Shown here one piece after another: positions 26,103 to 33,984 of a stretch of DNA of 64,000 nt (positions are counted from its first letter, which is position 1; every line of letters begins with the position of its first letter). Position numbers and translations under genes: made by a program. The notes below the pieces were generated by a model that ran no database searches, had not been told where the DNA came from, and saw only the letters and a list, made by a program, of their open reading frames with translations. Where the stretch lies: the NCBI GenBank assembly GCA_963204815.1, contig CAUJHQ010000105.1, positions 62,001 through 126,000 on the forward strand. Reading direction: 5' to 3'. Origin of the DNA: Pseudomonadota bacterium. GTDB lineage: Bacteria; Pseudomonadota; Gammaproteobacteria; Burkholderiales; Burkholderiaceae_C.

Positions 26103-26881
26103 CGGGCCTTGCGCTTCTGCAGGAAGGCGGTCTGGCCTTCGGTGCCTTCGGGCGACAGCGCGGCCTGCGAGAACACCTCGGCCGCGTGCTGGACCAGGGA
26201 AGCGGGTGGGTGGAAGCGCGCCTTCGCGATCAGTGCCTTCGTCGCCGCCAGCGCGTGGGGTCCGCTCTGCAGGATCTCGCCCAGCACACGCTGCAAGGCG
26301 GCTTCCAGCGCGTCGGCCGCGTGCACCTCGTGCACCAGGCGCAGCGCCAGCGCCTGCCGCGCGTCGAGCTTGCCGCCGGTGACGGCCAGCCGCTTCGCTT
26401 CGGAATAGCCCAGCCGCTCGACGAGGAAGGGCCCGATCTGCGCCGGCACGACGCCGAGCGAGGTTTCGGGGAGGCGGAACACCGCGCTCTCGCCGGCGAT
26501 CGCGACGTCGGCCACGCAGGCGAGGCCGAAGCCGCCGCCCATCACCGTGCCCTCGAGCACCGCCACCACCGCGAGCGGCGTGCTCGCGAACGCGACGCAG
26601 AGCTCGCCGAACGCCGCGTTGACCTTGACGATGGCCTCGGGGTCGGCCGCCAGCCGCATGCGCGCGCCGGCCATGTCCTTGATGTCGGCGCCGGCCGTGA
26701 AGTGGCCGCCGGCGCCGCGGAGCACGACGATGCGGGTGCTGCCGTCACGTTCGGCCGCGGCCAGCGCCTGGCGAAGTTCCAGCACCATCGCCATCGACAG
26801 CGCGTTGCGCACCTCGGGCCGGTTCAGCGTGATCGTCAGCACGCCGCCTTCGGCGTGCACCAGCAGCGTGTCGAGGTTCAT
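26087..26881 (-). CDS. Enoyl-CoA hydratase/isomerase family protein, AtuE/LiuC-like
   Basis: A 264-residue crotonase. It has the CoA-binding ADIKDM loop near 65-70 and the GTVMGGGFGLACVADVAIAG oxyanion-hole segment. The first catalytic Glu of mitochondrial hydratase (GGGCEL) is Gly here (GGGFGL), while the second is kept as Glu139 in RLPETSLG. This single-Glu pattern fits hydratases of glutaconyl-type CoA esters made by the adjoining carboxylase. It overlaps the downstream biotin carboxylase gene by 16 bp and the upstream dehydrogenase gene by 4 bp. Confidence 0.9.
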   Translation of the reverse strand: MNLDTLLVHAEGGVLTITLNRPEVRNALSMAMVLELRQALAAAERDGSTRIVVLRGAGGHFTAGADIKDMAGARMRLAADPEAIVKVNAAFGELCVAFASTPLAVVAVLEGTVMGGGFGLACVADVAIAGESAVFRLPETSLGVVPAQIGPFLVERLGYSEAKRLAVTGGKLDARQALALRLVHEVHAADALEAALQRVLGEILQSGPHALAATKALIAKARFHPPASLVQHAAEVFSQAALSPEGTEGQTAFLQKRKARWMPQ

Positions 26882-28035
26882 GCCGCGTTCTTGCCCGGCA
26901 GCGTGCCTTCGAGCTTGCAGATGATGCCCAGCATCACCTCGTCGGCACCGCCGCCGATGGAGACCAGGCGCGAATCGCGGTAGGCCTGCGAGATCGGGTT
27001 GTCCCAGGTGAAGCCCATGCCGCCCCAGTACTGCAGGCAGTGGTCGGCCACCTCGCGCGTGAGGCGGCCGCACTTCAGCTTGGCCATGCTGGCGAGCTTG
27101 GTGACGTCCTTGCCGCCGATGTACATCTCGACCGCGCGGTAGGTCAGCGCGCGCAGCGCTTCCACCTCGGTGCGCAGCTCGGCCAGGCGGTAGTGAACCA
27201 CCTGGTTGTCGAGGATGCTCTTGCCGAAGGCCTTGCGCTGGCGCGTGTACTCGATGGTCTGGTCGATCAGCCGGTCCATGCTGCGCAGCGAACTGGCCGA
27301 ACCCCACAGCCGCTCTTCCTGGAACTGCAGCATCTGGAACGTGAAGCCCAGGCCTTCCTGGCCGATCAGGTTGCGCTTGGGCACGCGCACGTTGTCGAAG
27401 AACAGTTGCGCGGTGTCGCTGCTGTTCATGCCGATCTTCTTGATCTTCTGCTTCGTGATGCCGGGCGCGTCCATCGGCACCACGATCAGGCTCTTGTTCT
27501 TGTGCGCCGGGCCGTCGCTGGTGTTGGCGAGCAGGCAGCACCAGTCGGCCTTCAGGCCGTTGGTGATCCACATCTTGCTGCCGTTGATGACGTAGTCGCC
27601 GCCGTCCGTCTTCGCGCTCGTCTTCACGGCCGCCACGTCGCTGCCGCCGCCGGCTTCGCTGACGCCCAGGCAGGCCACGAAGTCGCCGGCGATGGTCGGC
27701 GCGAGGTACTCCTTGCGCAGTTCGTCGCTGCCGAAGCGCGCGAGCGCCGGTGTCGCCATGTCGGTCTGCACGCCGATGGCCATCGGCACGCCGCCGCAGT
27801 TGGCCTGGCCCAGCGCCTCGGCCATCACCATGCTGTAGCTGAAGTCGAGGCCCGCACCGCCGAACTCTTCCGGGTACTTCAGGCCCAGCAGGCCCAGGTT
27901 GCCCAGCTTCTTGAACAGCTCGTGGCTGGGGAACTGCTCGGCGTCTTCCCATTCCTTGACGAAGGGGTTGATCTCCTTGTCGCAGAACTTGACGACCGTG
28001 TCCTCGATCTGGCGGTGTTCGGGCGTGAACTTCAT
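26878..28035 (-). CDS. Acyl-CoA dehydrogenase, AtuD/citronellyl-CoA dehydrogenase-like
   Basis: A 385-residue FAD-dependent dehydrogenase. It begins MKFTPEHRQIEDTVVKFCDK and has the FAD motif LGVSEAGGGSDVAAVKT and the C-terminal CLQYWGGMGFTWDNP. The usual MCAD catalytic Glu position (YEGT) reads IGGGADEV, so the likely base is Glu241 in QEERLW, as in isovaleryl- and long-chain dehydrogenases. Length and sequence resemble my recollection of AtuD (385 residues), which oxidises citronellyl-CoA. It is the third gene of the operon, after the SDR and carboxylase beta genes. Confidence 0.9.
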   Translation of the reverse strand: MKFTPEHRQIEDTVVKFCDKEINPFVKEWEDAEQFPSHELFKKLGNLGLLGLKYPEEFGGAGLDFSYSMVMAEALGQANCGGVPMAIGVQTDMATPALARFGSDELRKEYLAPTIAGDFVACLGVSEAGGGSDVAAVKTSAKTDGGDYVINGSKMWITNGLKADWCCLLANTSDGPAHKNKSLIVVPMDAPGITKQKIKKIGMNSSDTAQLFFDNVRVPKRNLIGQEGLGFTFQMLQFQEERLWGSASSLRSMDRLIDQTIEYTRQRKAFGKSILDNQVVHYRLAELRTEVEALRALTYRAVEMYIGGKDVTKLASMAKLKCGRLTREVADHCLQYWGGMGFTWDNPISQAYRDSRLVSIGGGADEVMLGIICKLEGTLPGKNAA

Positions 28036-28045
28036 CGAGAGTCTC

Positions 28046-29656
28046 CTAGAGTCGAGCGACGCCGAAGGTGTTCGGTCGCAGGGTTCGTTGGGCGGCCTCG
28101 GCCGCGATGGCCAGGCACAGGCCCAGGATGCGGCGCGTGTCGCGCGGGTCGATGATCCCGTCGTCCCACAGCCGCGCGGTGCCGAAGAGCGCGGCGCTCT
28201 CGGCGTCCAGGCGCAGGCGCAGCGCGTCGCTCATCGCGGCCAGCGCTTCGTCGTTGGCGGGCAGGCCCATCTTCTGCAGCTTGTTGCGGTTGACGATGTC
28301 CATCACCTTCGCGGCCTGCGCGCCGCCCATCACGGCGGTGCGGGCGCTCGGCCACGCGAAGATGAAGCGCGGGTCGAAGCCGCGCCCGCACATGCCGTAG
28401 TTGCCGGCGCCGAAGCTGCCGCCCAGCACGACGGTGAACTTCGGGCAGCGCGCGTTCGCCACCGCCTGGATCATCTTGCTGCCGTGCTTGATGGCGCCGG
28501 CATGCTCGGCCGCCTTGCCCACCATGTAGCCGGTGGTGTTCTGCAGGAAGACCAGCGGCGTGCCGCTCTGGTCGCAGAGCTGGATGAACTGCGCCGCCTT
28601 CGTGCTGCCGGCCGGCTGGATGGGGCCGTTGTTGCCGACGAGGCCGACCGCGTGGCCGTGCAGCCTGGCGTGGCCGCACACCGTGTCGGGCGCATAGCTC
28701 GCCTTGAACTCGAGGAAGTCCGAGCCGTCGACGAGGCGGGCGATGACCTCCTTCACGTCGTAGGGCTCGCGCTCGTCGGCCGGCACCACGCCCAGCAGTT
28801 CGTCGGCGGGGTAGAGCGGCTCCGCGGCCGCGTTGCGTTCGGGCACCGTGTCCCAGGGCAGCTTGTCGACCAGCTCGCGGGCCAGCGCGATGGCGTGGGC
28901 GTCGTTCTCGGTCAGGTACTCGCCCAGGCCCGTGACCTCGGCGTGGGTCTCGGCGCCGCCCAGTTCTTCGTCGGTCGCGTCCTCGCCGATGGCAGCCTTC
29001 ACGAGCGGCGGCCCGGCCAGGTAGATGCTGCTGCGGCCGCGCACCAGCACCACGTAGTCGGACAGGCCGGGCAGGTAGGCGCCGCCGGCGGTGGACGAGC
29101 CGTGCACCACCGCGATCTGCGGGATGCCGGCCGCCGACAGCCGCGCCTGGTTGGCGAACGTGCGGCCGCCGTCGACGAAGATCTCGGCCTGGTACATCAG
29201 GTTCGCGCCGCCGCTTTCCACCAGCGAGATCAGCGGCAGCTTGTTCTCGCGCGCCAGCTCCTGCGCGCGCAGCGCCTTCTTCAGGCCCATCGGCGCGACG
29301 GTGCCGCCCTTGACGGCGCTGTCGCTGGCCGACACCAGCACGCGCTTGCCGGCGACGACGCCGATGCCGACGATGCTGCCGCCGCCCATCACGCTCTTCT
29401 TGCCGTCGTCGTCGTGCATGCCCAGTCCGGCCAGCGTGCTGAGTTCCAGGAACTCGCTGCCGCGGTCGAGCAGGCGGGCCACGCGCTCGCGCGGCAGCAA
29501 CTGGCCGCGTTCGGCGAACTTGGCCGCCTTGCTGGCCGATTCGGCGACCACCTTCGCTTCGAGCGCACGCACCTCGGCCAGGCGCTCGGCCATGCGTTTC
29601 GCGTTGGCCGCGAAGGCGGCGGAGGTCGGGTCCAGGCCCGTGCCCAGCGCCGGCAT
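28046..29656 (-). CDS. Acyl-CoA carboxylase carboxyltransferase beta subunit, AtuC-like
   Basis: A 536-residue carboxyltransferase with both crotonase-fold halves: SLVESGGANLMYQAEIF and HGSSTAGGAYLPGL in the N-terminal half, VGNNGPIQPAGSTKA, LQNTTGYMVGK and GGSFGAGNYGMCGR in the C-terminal half. It transfers CO2 from biotin to an enoyl-CoA. Compared with methylcrotonyl-CoA carboxylase the segment after ANLMYQAEIF is about four residues shorter, a difference near the acyl pocket, which would suit a larger acyl chain. Together with the alpha subunit at 24192 it forms the complete enzyme. Confidence 0.9.
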   Translation of the reverse strand: MPALGTGLDPTSAAFAANAKRMAERLAEVRALEAKVVAESASKAAKFAERGQLLPRERVARLLDRGSEFLELSTLAGLGMHDDDGKKSVMGGGSIVGIGVVAGKRVLVSASDSAVKGGTVAPMGLKKALRAQELARENKLPLISLVESGGANLMYQAEIFVDGGRTFANQARLSAAGIPQIAVVHGSSTAGGAYLPGLSDYVVLVRGRSSIYLAGPPLVKAAIGEDATDEELGGAETHAEVTGLGEYLTENDAHAIALARELVDKLPWDTVPERNAAAEPLYPADELLGVVPADEREPYDVKEVIARLVDGSDFLEFKASYAPDTVCGHARLHGHAVGLVGNNGPIQPAGSTKAAQFIQLCDQSGTPLVFLQNTTGYMVGKAAEHAGAIKHGSKMIQAVANARCPKFTVVLGGSFGAGNYGMCGRGFDPRFIFAWPSARTAVMGGAQAAKVMDIVNRNKLQKMGLPANDEALAAMSDALRLRLDAESAALFGTARLWDDGIIDPRDTRRILGLCLAIAAEAAQRTLRPNTFGVARL

Positions 29657-30519
29657 TACTTCAGCACCTCGGGCGTCACCGCGCGGTGGAAGCCGTCGAA
29701 CGGCACCGACTTCGACGTCGCGCCCAACGGGAAGATCTCGCTGCCCAGCGAAGCCGCGCCGTCGATCTGCACCGTGACGCCGCTCACGAAGGCGGCCGCC
29801 GGCGACAGCAGGAAGGCGATGACGGCGCTGACCTCGGCTTCCTCGCCCATGCGGCGCAGCGGCACGTGCTGCTTGAGCCTGGGGATCAGCGCGCGCATGG
29901 CGCCGCCGTAGGTGTCCATGCCGCTGCTGGCGATCCAGCCCGGCGCCACCGCGTTCACGCGCACACCGGCGTGCGCCCACTCGAAGGCCGCCGTCTGCGT
30001 GAGGTTGCTCATGCCGGCGCGCGCGGCGCCGCTGTGGCCCATGCCCGGCATGCCGTTGCGGAAGTCGGCCGTCATGTTGACGATCGCGCCGCCGTGCTTT
30101 TCCATGCTCTGATTGAACACCTCGCGCATCATCAGGAAGCCGCCGGTGAGGTTGTTCGCCACCACCGCGTCGAAGCCTTTCTTGCTGATCGCCATCAGCG
30201 GCGCCGGGAACTGGCCGCCGGCGTTGTTGACGAGGCCGCTGATGGGGCCGTGCTGCGCGATCACGGCCGCCACGCCGGCCTTCACCGCTTCTTCGTCGCG
30301 GATGTCGAAGGCCGCGGTGTGGCAGCGGCCGCCGTCCTCGGCGATCTCGGCGGCCACCTTGTCCAGCTTCTCCTGCGTGCGCCCGCTGATGAGCACCGTG
30401 GCGCCCAGCGACGCCAGTTCGTGCGCCACGCAGCGGCCGATGCCGCTGCCGCCGCCGGTGACCCAGTGGAGCTGGCCGGCGAACAGGTCCGGCCGGAAGA
30501 CGCTGCGGTATCGGTTCAT
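29656..30519 (-). CDS. Short-chain dehydrogenase/reductase family protein, AtuB-like, with altered catalytic residues
   Basis: A 287-residue Rossmann-fold protein. The cofactor motif TGGGSGIGRCVAHELASLG and NNAGGQFPAP are intact. Where classical SDRs have YxxxK the sequence reads HSGAARAG, so the catalytic Tyr is His and the Lys is Ala. The same change occurs in peroxisomal trans-2-enoyl-CoA reductase relatives, so the protein may still act on CoA esters by another mechanism. It is the first gene of the leftward operon; its stop shares one base with the carboxylase beta start. A palindrome lies 25 bp upstream. Confidence 0.88.
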   Translation of the reverse strand: MNRYRSVFRPDLFAGQLHWVTGGGSGIGRCVAHELASLGATVLISGRTQEKLDKVAAEIAEDGGRCHTAAFDIRDEEAVKAGVAAVIAQHGPISGLVNNAGGQFPAPLMAISKKGFDAVVANNLTGGFLMMREVFNQSMEKHGGAIVNMTADFRNGMPGMGHSGAARAGMSNLTQTAAFEWAHAGVRVNAVAPGWIASSGMDTYGGAMRALIPRLKQHVPLRRMGEEAEVSAVIAFLLSPAAAFVSGVTVQIDGAASLGSEIFPLGATSKSVPFDGFHRAVTPEVLK

Positions 30520-30543
30520 GGCCCGGATTAGGCGGCATGGGTA

Positions 30544-30553
30544 ACGTTAACGT
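30544..30553. promoter_or_regulatory. Palindrome acgttaacgt, candidate MerR/LiuR-type operator
   Basis: A perfect 10-bp palindrome, extended by near-symmetric flanks (taacgtt / aacgtca), in the 125-bp region between the two divergent acyl-CoA operons. It is A/T-rich for this genome. It resembles my memory of the LiuR-type MerR sites in proteobacterial branched-chain catabolism genes. A second inverted repeat, tcacc/ggtga, lies at 30562-30575. The MerR gene at 30938 is the obvious candidate regulator. Confidence 0.55.
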
Positions 30554-30606
30554 CAACTGGGTCACCACTAGGTGATTTCGAGCATGTGTGCGTCATGGGG
30601 CGCCGA

Positions 30607-30612
30607 TAGCAT
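30607..30612 (+). promoter_or_regulatory. Candidate -10 of the rightward acyl-CoA operon
   Basis: TAGCAT 32 bases before the SCP2 start. The following bases (ccgcccatccc) nearly repeat those after the TAGCAT at 51469, upstream of the DUF1993 gene. No clear -35 is visible. Confidence 0.35.
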
Positions 30613-30644
30613 CCGCCCATCCCCTTTAACCGAGCCCGTTTCCC

Positions 30645-30941
30645 ATGGACATGCAAGCCTGCACCGAGACCCTGCGCACCAAGGTCGGTGATTCCAGCGG
30701 CCTCAATGCGACGCTGAAGTTCGACTGCGGCGCCGACGGCGTCGTCTACATCGACGGCCGCTCTGTGCCCAACACCGTGAGCAACGAGAACAAGGACGCC
30801 GACTGCACGGTGGCCATCACGCACGAGAACCTGGTGGCGCTGCTCACCGGCGAACTAGAGCCCGCCACCGGCTTCATGATGGGCAAGTTCAAGGTCTCCG
30901 GCGACATGGCGGTCGCAATGAAGCTGCAGCGCGTCGTGTGA
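30645..30941 (+). CDS. SCP2 sterol-binding domain protein
   Basis: A single-domain, 98-residue SCP2-like protein: MDMQACTETLRTKVGDSSGL, DADCTVAITHENLVALLTGE and the glycine-rich FMMGKFKVSGDMAVAMKLQ are family landmarks. SCP2 domains bind sterols, fatty acids or acyl-CoAs in a hydrophobic tunnel. As first gene of the rightward operon it probably carries the substrate of the pathway or acts as a general acyl-CoA buffer. Two ATGs (30645, 30651) are possible starts; the first is used here. Its stop overlaps the MerR gene by 4 bp. Confidence 0.93.
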   Translation: MDMQACTETLRTKVGDSSGLNATLKFDCGADGVVYIDGRSVPNTVSNENKDADCTVAITHENLVALLTGELEPATGFMMGKFKVSGDMAVAMKLQRVV

Positions 30942-31387
30942 ACGTGCTGGCCCCCGTGAAGCAGCGCGCTGCGGCCCAGGAAGTGGTGGCGTCGCACCGC
31001 GACGACGACACCGGAGAACTGTTCGGCATCACCGAGCTGTGCCGCGAGTTCGGCATCACGCTGCGCACGATTCGCTTCTACGAGGACAAGGGCCTGCTGA
31101 GCCCGCGCCGCATCAACGGCGCGCGCGTCTACACGCGGCGCGACCGCGCGCGGCTGGCGCTGATCCTGCGCAGCAAGGCCATCGGCGCGTCGCTCACGGA
31201 AATCAAGCATTACCTCGATCTGTATGGCGCGCACGGCGAAGGCCGCGTGCAGCAGATGAAGTTCGTGCTCGACCGCACCACGAAGGCGATCGCCGAACTG
31301 GAGCAGAAGCGCGCCCACATCGAGGCCACGCTGGCCGAACTGCGCGTCATCAACGAGACGGTACGCCAGCACCTGGAGGCCAAATGA
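30938..31387 (+). CDS. MerR-family regulator of acyl-CoA catabolism
   Basis: A 149-residue MerR protein starting at GTG 30938. The winged helix is ITELCREFGITLRTIRFYED with wing GARVYTRRDRARL (about 30-75), followed by a long dimerisation helix rich in Glu/Lys/Ala. It lacks cysteines in the effector region, so it is not a metal sensor; it looks like the LiuR type that senses acyl-CoA intermediates and controls branched-chain catabolism. The coupled position after SCP2 and the palindrome at 30544 suggest it controls both divergent operons. Confidence 0.9.
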   Translation: MNVLAPVKQRAAAQEVVASHRDDDTGELFGITELCREFGITLRTIRFYEDKGLLSPRRINGARVYTRRDRARLALILRSKAIGASLTEIKHYLDLYGAHGEGRVQQMKFVLDRTTKAIAELEQKRAHIEATLAELRVINETVRQHLEAK

Positions 31388-32535
31388 CCTTGCCACTGTT
31401 CCCGTCGTCCTGGATGACCGACGAGCACCGCATGCTGCAGGATGCGGCGGCGCGCTACATCGCCGACAAGTGGGTGCCGCGTGCCGCCGAGTTCCGCGCC
31501 GCCGGCCGCTTCGACGCCGCCACCTGGCGCGAAGCCGGCGCCAACGGGCTGCTGTGCGCGTCGACCCCCACCGAGTACGGCGGCGGCGGCGGCGACTTCG
31601 GCCACGAGGCGGTGATCCTGCTGGAGCAGGCCAGGGCCAACCTCAGCGGCTGGGGCGGCGGCCTGCACTCGGCCATCGTCGCGCCGTACTTCATCCACTA
31701 CGGCACCGAGGAGCAGAAGCGCCGCTGGCTGCCGAAGATGTGCACCGGCGAGACCATCACCGCCATCGCGATGACCGAGCCCGGCACCGGCAGCGACCTG
31801 CAGGCGGTGCGCACTACGGCGCGGCGCGAAGGCGACGAGTACGTCATCAACGGCGCCAAGACCTTCATCACGAACGGGCAGAACGCCAACCTCGTGATCG
31901 TGGTCTGCCGCACCGGCGGCGAGGCCGGCGCGAAGAACATCTCGCTGATCGCCGTCGAGACCGACCGCCCCGGCTTCCGCCGCGGCCGCCAGCTCGACAA
32001 GGTGGGTCTGCACGCGCAGGACACCTCGGAACTCTTCTTCGACGACCTGCGCGTGCCGGTCGGCAACCTCGTCGGCAGCAAGGAAGGGCAGGGCTTCTTC
32101 CAGCTGATGGAGCAGCTGCCGCAGGAGCGGTTGATCATCGCCGTGAGCGGCGTCGGCGCGATGGAGCGCGCGCTCGAGGAGACCGTCAAGTACACCAAGG
32201 AACGCAAGGCCTTCGGCAAGACGGTGTGGGACTTCCAGAACACCCGCTTCAAGCTCGCCGAAGTGCAGGCCGTGGTGCTGGCCGCGCGCGCCTTCGTCGA
32301 CGCCTGCATGGCGGCGCACCTGAAAGGCGAGCTCGACGCCGCCCGCGCCGCGCTCGCCAAGGCCTGGGTCAGCGAACAGCAGTGCAGGGTCATGGACGAA
32401 TGCCTGCAGCTTTTCGGCGGCTACGGGTACATGATGGAGTACCCGATCGCCGAGCTGTTCGTAGACGCGCGCGTGCAGCGCATCTACGGCGGCACGAACG
32501 AGATCATGAAGGAACTGGCGTCGCGCTTCATGTGA
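31384..32535 (+). CDS. Acyl-CoA dehydrogenase
   Basis: A 383-residue flavin dehydrogenase: IAMTEPGTGSDLQAVRTTA is the FAD loop, FITNGQNANLVIVV the core strand, and CLQLFGGYGYMMEYPI the C-terminal helix pair. The usual YEGT glutamate is Gly (RIYGGTNEIM); Glu248 in LPQERLIIA is the likely base, as in isovaleryl/long-chain enzymes. It differs from the AtuD-like enzyme at 26878 and may take the next, saturated, intermediate of the same pathway. Its ATG overlaps the MerR stop (ATGA), so the two are translationally coupled. Confidence 0.92.
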   Translation: MTLPLFPSSWMTDEHRMLQDAAARYIADKWVPRAAEFRAAGRFDAATWREAGANGLLCASTPTEYGGGGGDFGHEAVILLEQARANLSGWGGGLHSAIVAPYFIHYGTEEQKRRWLPKMCTGETITAIAMTEPGTGSDLQAVRTTARREGDEYVINGAKTFITNGQNANLVIVVCRTGGEAGAKNISLIAVETDRPGFRRGRQLDKVGLHAQDTSELFFDDLRVPVGNLVGSKEGQGFFQLMEQLPQERLIIAVSGVGAMERALEETVKYTKERKAFGKTVWDFQNTRFKLAEVQAVVLAARAFVDACMAAHLKGELDAARAALAKAWVSEQQCRVMDECLQLFGGYGYMMEYPIAELFVDARVQRIYGGTNEIMKELASRFM

Positions 32536-32555
32536 CGCCGCAAGAAAGGCAGCCC

Positions 32556-33977
32556 ATGAATGCGACCGACCTGCCGCTGGCCGAGCGCCTGCGCGCCACG
32601 CTGGCGGCGCAGCGCGCGGCCTACCACGCGCATCCGGTGCCGACCTACGCGGAGCGCGCCGACGACCTGAAGCGCCTGCGCGCCTTCCTGCGCGACCACC
32701 AGGACGCGATCTGCGCCGCCATCAGCGCCGACTACGGCCACCGTTCCACCCACGAGACACGGCTGTGCGAGATCGCGCCCGCCGTCGACGGCATCGGCCA
32801 CGCGCTGAAGCACCTGCGTGGTTGGATGCGCCCGCAGCGCCGCGGCGTCGACCTGATGAGCTTCCCGGGCGCGCGCAACCGCGTCATCCCTCAGCCGCTG
32901 GGCGTGGTCGGCGCCATCGTGCCGTGGAACTTCCCGGTCAATCTGAGCTTCCTGCCGCTGACCTACATCTTCGCCGCCGGCAACCGCGCGATGGTGAAGA
33001 TGAGCGAGAACTCGCGCCACCTTGCGGCGCTGCTGATCGACAAGGCACCGGCCTACTTCCCGCCGGAGAAGCTGCAGTTCTTCGACGAGACCGGCGGCGT
33101 CGGCATCGAGTTCTCGAAGCTGCCCTTCGACCACCTGCTGTTCACCGGCTCCGGCACCACCGGCCGCGCGGTGATGGCGGCCGCCGCCACCAACCTGTGC
33201 CCGGTGACGCTGGAACTGGGCGGCAAGGCGCCGGCCATCGTGGCCGACGACTACCCGCTGCAGACCGCGGCCGAACGCATCCTGTTCGTGAAGTGCCTGA
33301 ACGCCGGCCAGATCTGCACCACGGTCGACCACGCGTGGCTGCCCCAGGGCAAGATCGACGCCTTCGTGCAGGCCGCGAAGGCCATCGTGCCGCGCCACTT
33401 CCCGAGCCTGGCATCGTCCGACTACACGTCGATCATCGACGCGCGTTCGTTCGACCGCCTGCTGCGCGCGCTGGACGAAGCGCGCGAGCGCGGCGCCACG
33501 CTGGTGCCGCTGTTGCCCGGCCCGGCGCACGACGCCGCCACGCGCAAGATCGCGCCCCACATCGTGCTGAACGCGCCCGACGACTGCGCGCTGATGCAGC
33601 GCGAGATCTTCGGCCCGATCCTGCCGCTGAAGGGCTATACGTCGCTCGACACCGTGATCGAGGCCATCAACGCCGGCGATCGGCCGCTGGCGGTGTACCC
33701 CTTCAGCCACGACGCGCGCTTCGTGCAGACCGTGCTCGACCGCGTGATGAGCGGCGGCGTGTCGGTCAACGACGCGCTGTTCCACGTCGCGCAGCACGAC
33801 CTGCCGTTCGGTGGTGTCGGTGCGTCGGGCATGGGGCACTACCACGGCCGCGAAGGCTTCGAGACCTTCTCCAAGCTGCGGCCGGTGTTCCACCAGGCGC
33901 GCTTCTCCGCGATGAAGTTCATCGGCCCGCCGTACGGGCGCTTTGCCGATGCGATGCTCAAGTTCCTGATCAAGTGA
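32556..33977 (+). CDS. Aldehyde dehydrogenase, coniferyl-aldehyde dehydrogenase-like
   Basis: At 473 residues this belongs to the class 3/fatty- and coniferyl-aldehyde dehydrogenase group, which is shorter than typical ALDHs. NAD motif GVVGAIVPWNFPVNL (116-130), catalytic pair Glu220 (TLELGGK) and Cys254 (NAGQICTTVDH), and the C-terminal PFGGVGASGMG are all present. The C-terminus ends in a long hydrophobic/basic tail (PPYGRFADAMLKFLIK) that could associate with membranes. In this operon it would turn a hydrophobic aldehyde into the acid before CoA activation. No CoA ligase is encoded nearby. Confidence 0.92.
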   Translation: MNATDLPLAERLRATLAAQRAAYHAHPVPTYAERADDLKRLRAFLRDHQDAICAAISADYGHRSTHETRLCEIAPAVDGIGHALKHLRGWMRPQRRGVDLMSFPGARNRVIPQPLGVVGAIVPWNFPVNLSFLPLTYIFAAGNRAMVKMSENSRHLAALLIDKAPAYFPPEKLQFFDETGGVGIEFSKLPFDHLLFTGSGTTGRAVMAAAATNLCPVTLELGGKAPAIVADDYPLQTAAERILFVKCLNAGQICTTVDHAWLPQGKIDAFVQAAKAIVPRHFPSLASSDYTSIIDARSFDRLLRALDEARERGATLVPLLPGPAHDAATRKIAPHIVLNAPDDCALMQREIFGPILPLKGYTSLDTVIEAINAGDRPLAVYPFSHDARFVQTVLDRVMSGGVSVNDALFHVAQHDLPFGGVGASGMGHYHGREGFETFSKLRPVFHQARFSAMKFIGPPYGRFADAMLKFLIK

Positions 33978-33984
33978 GGCTCCC

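Noticed and set aside
22835-30519. A leucine/isovalerate (liu) operon
   Set aside because: Considered because of the carboxylase and hydratase. No HMG-CoA lyase is present, the SDR and 385-residue dehydrogenase fit atu better, and BKACE is foreign to liu. Kept only as an alternative substrate class.
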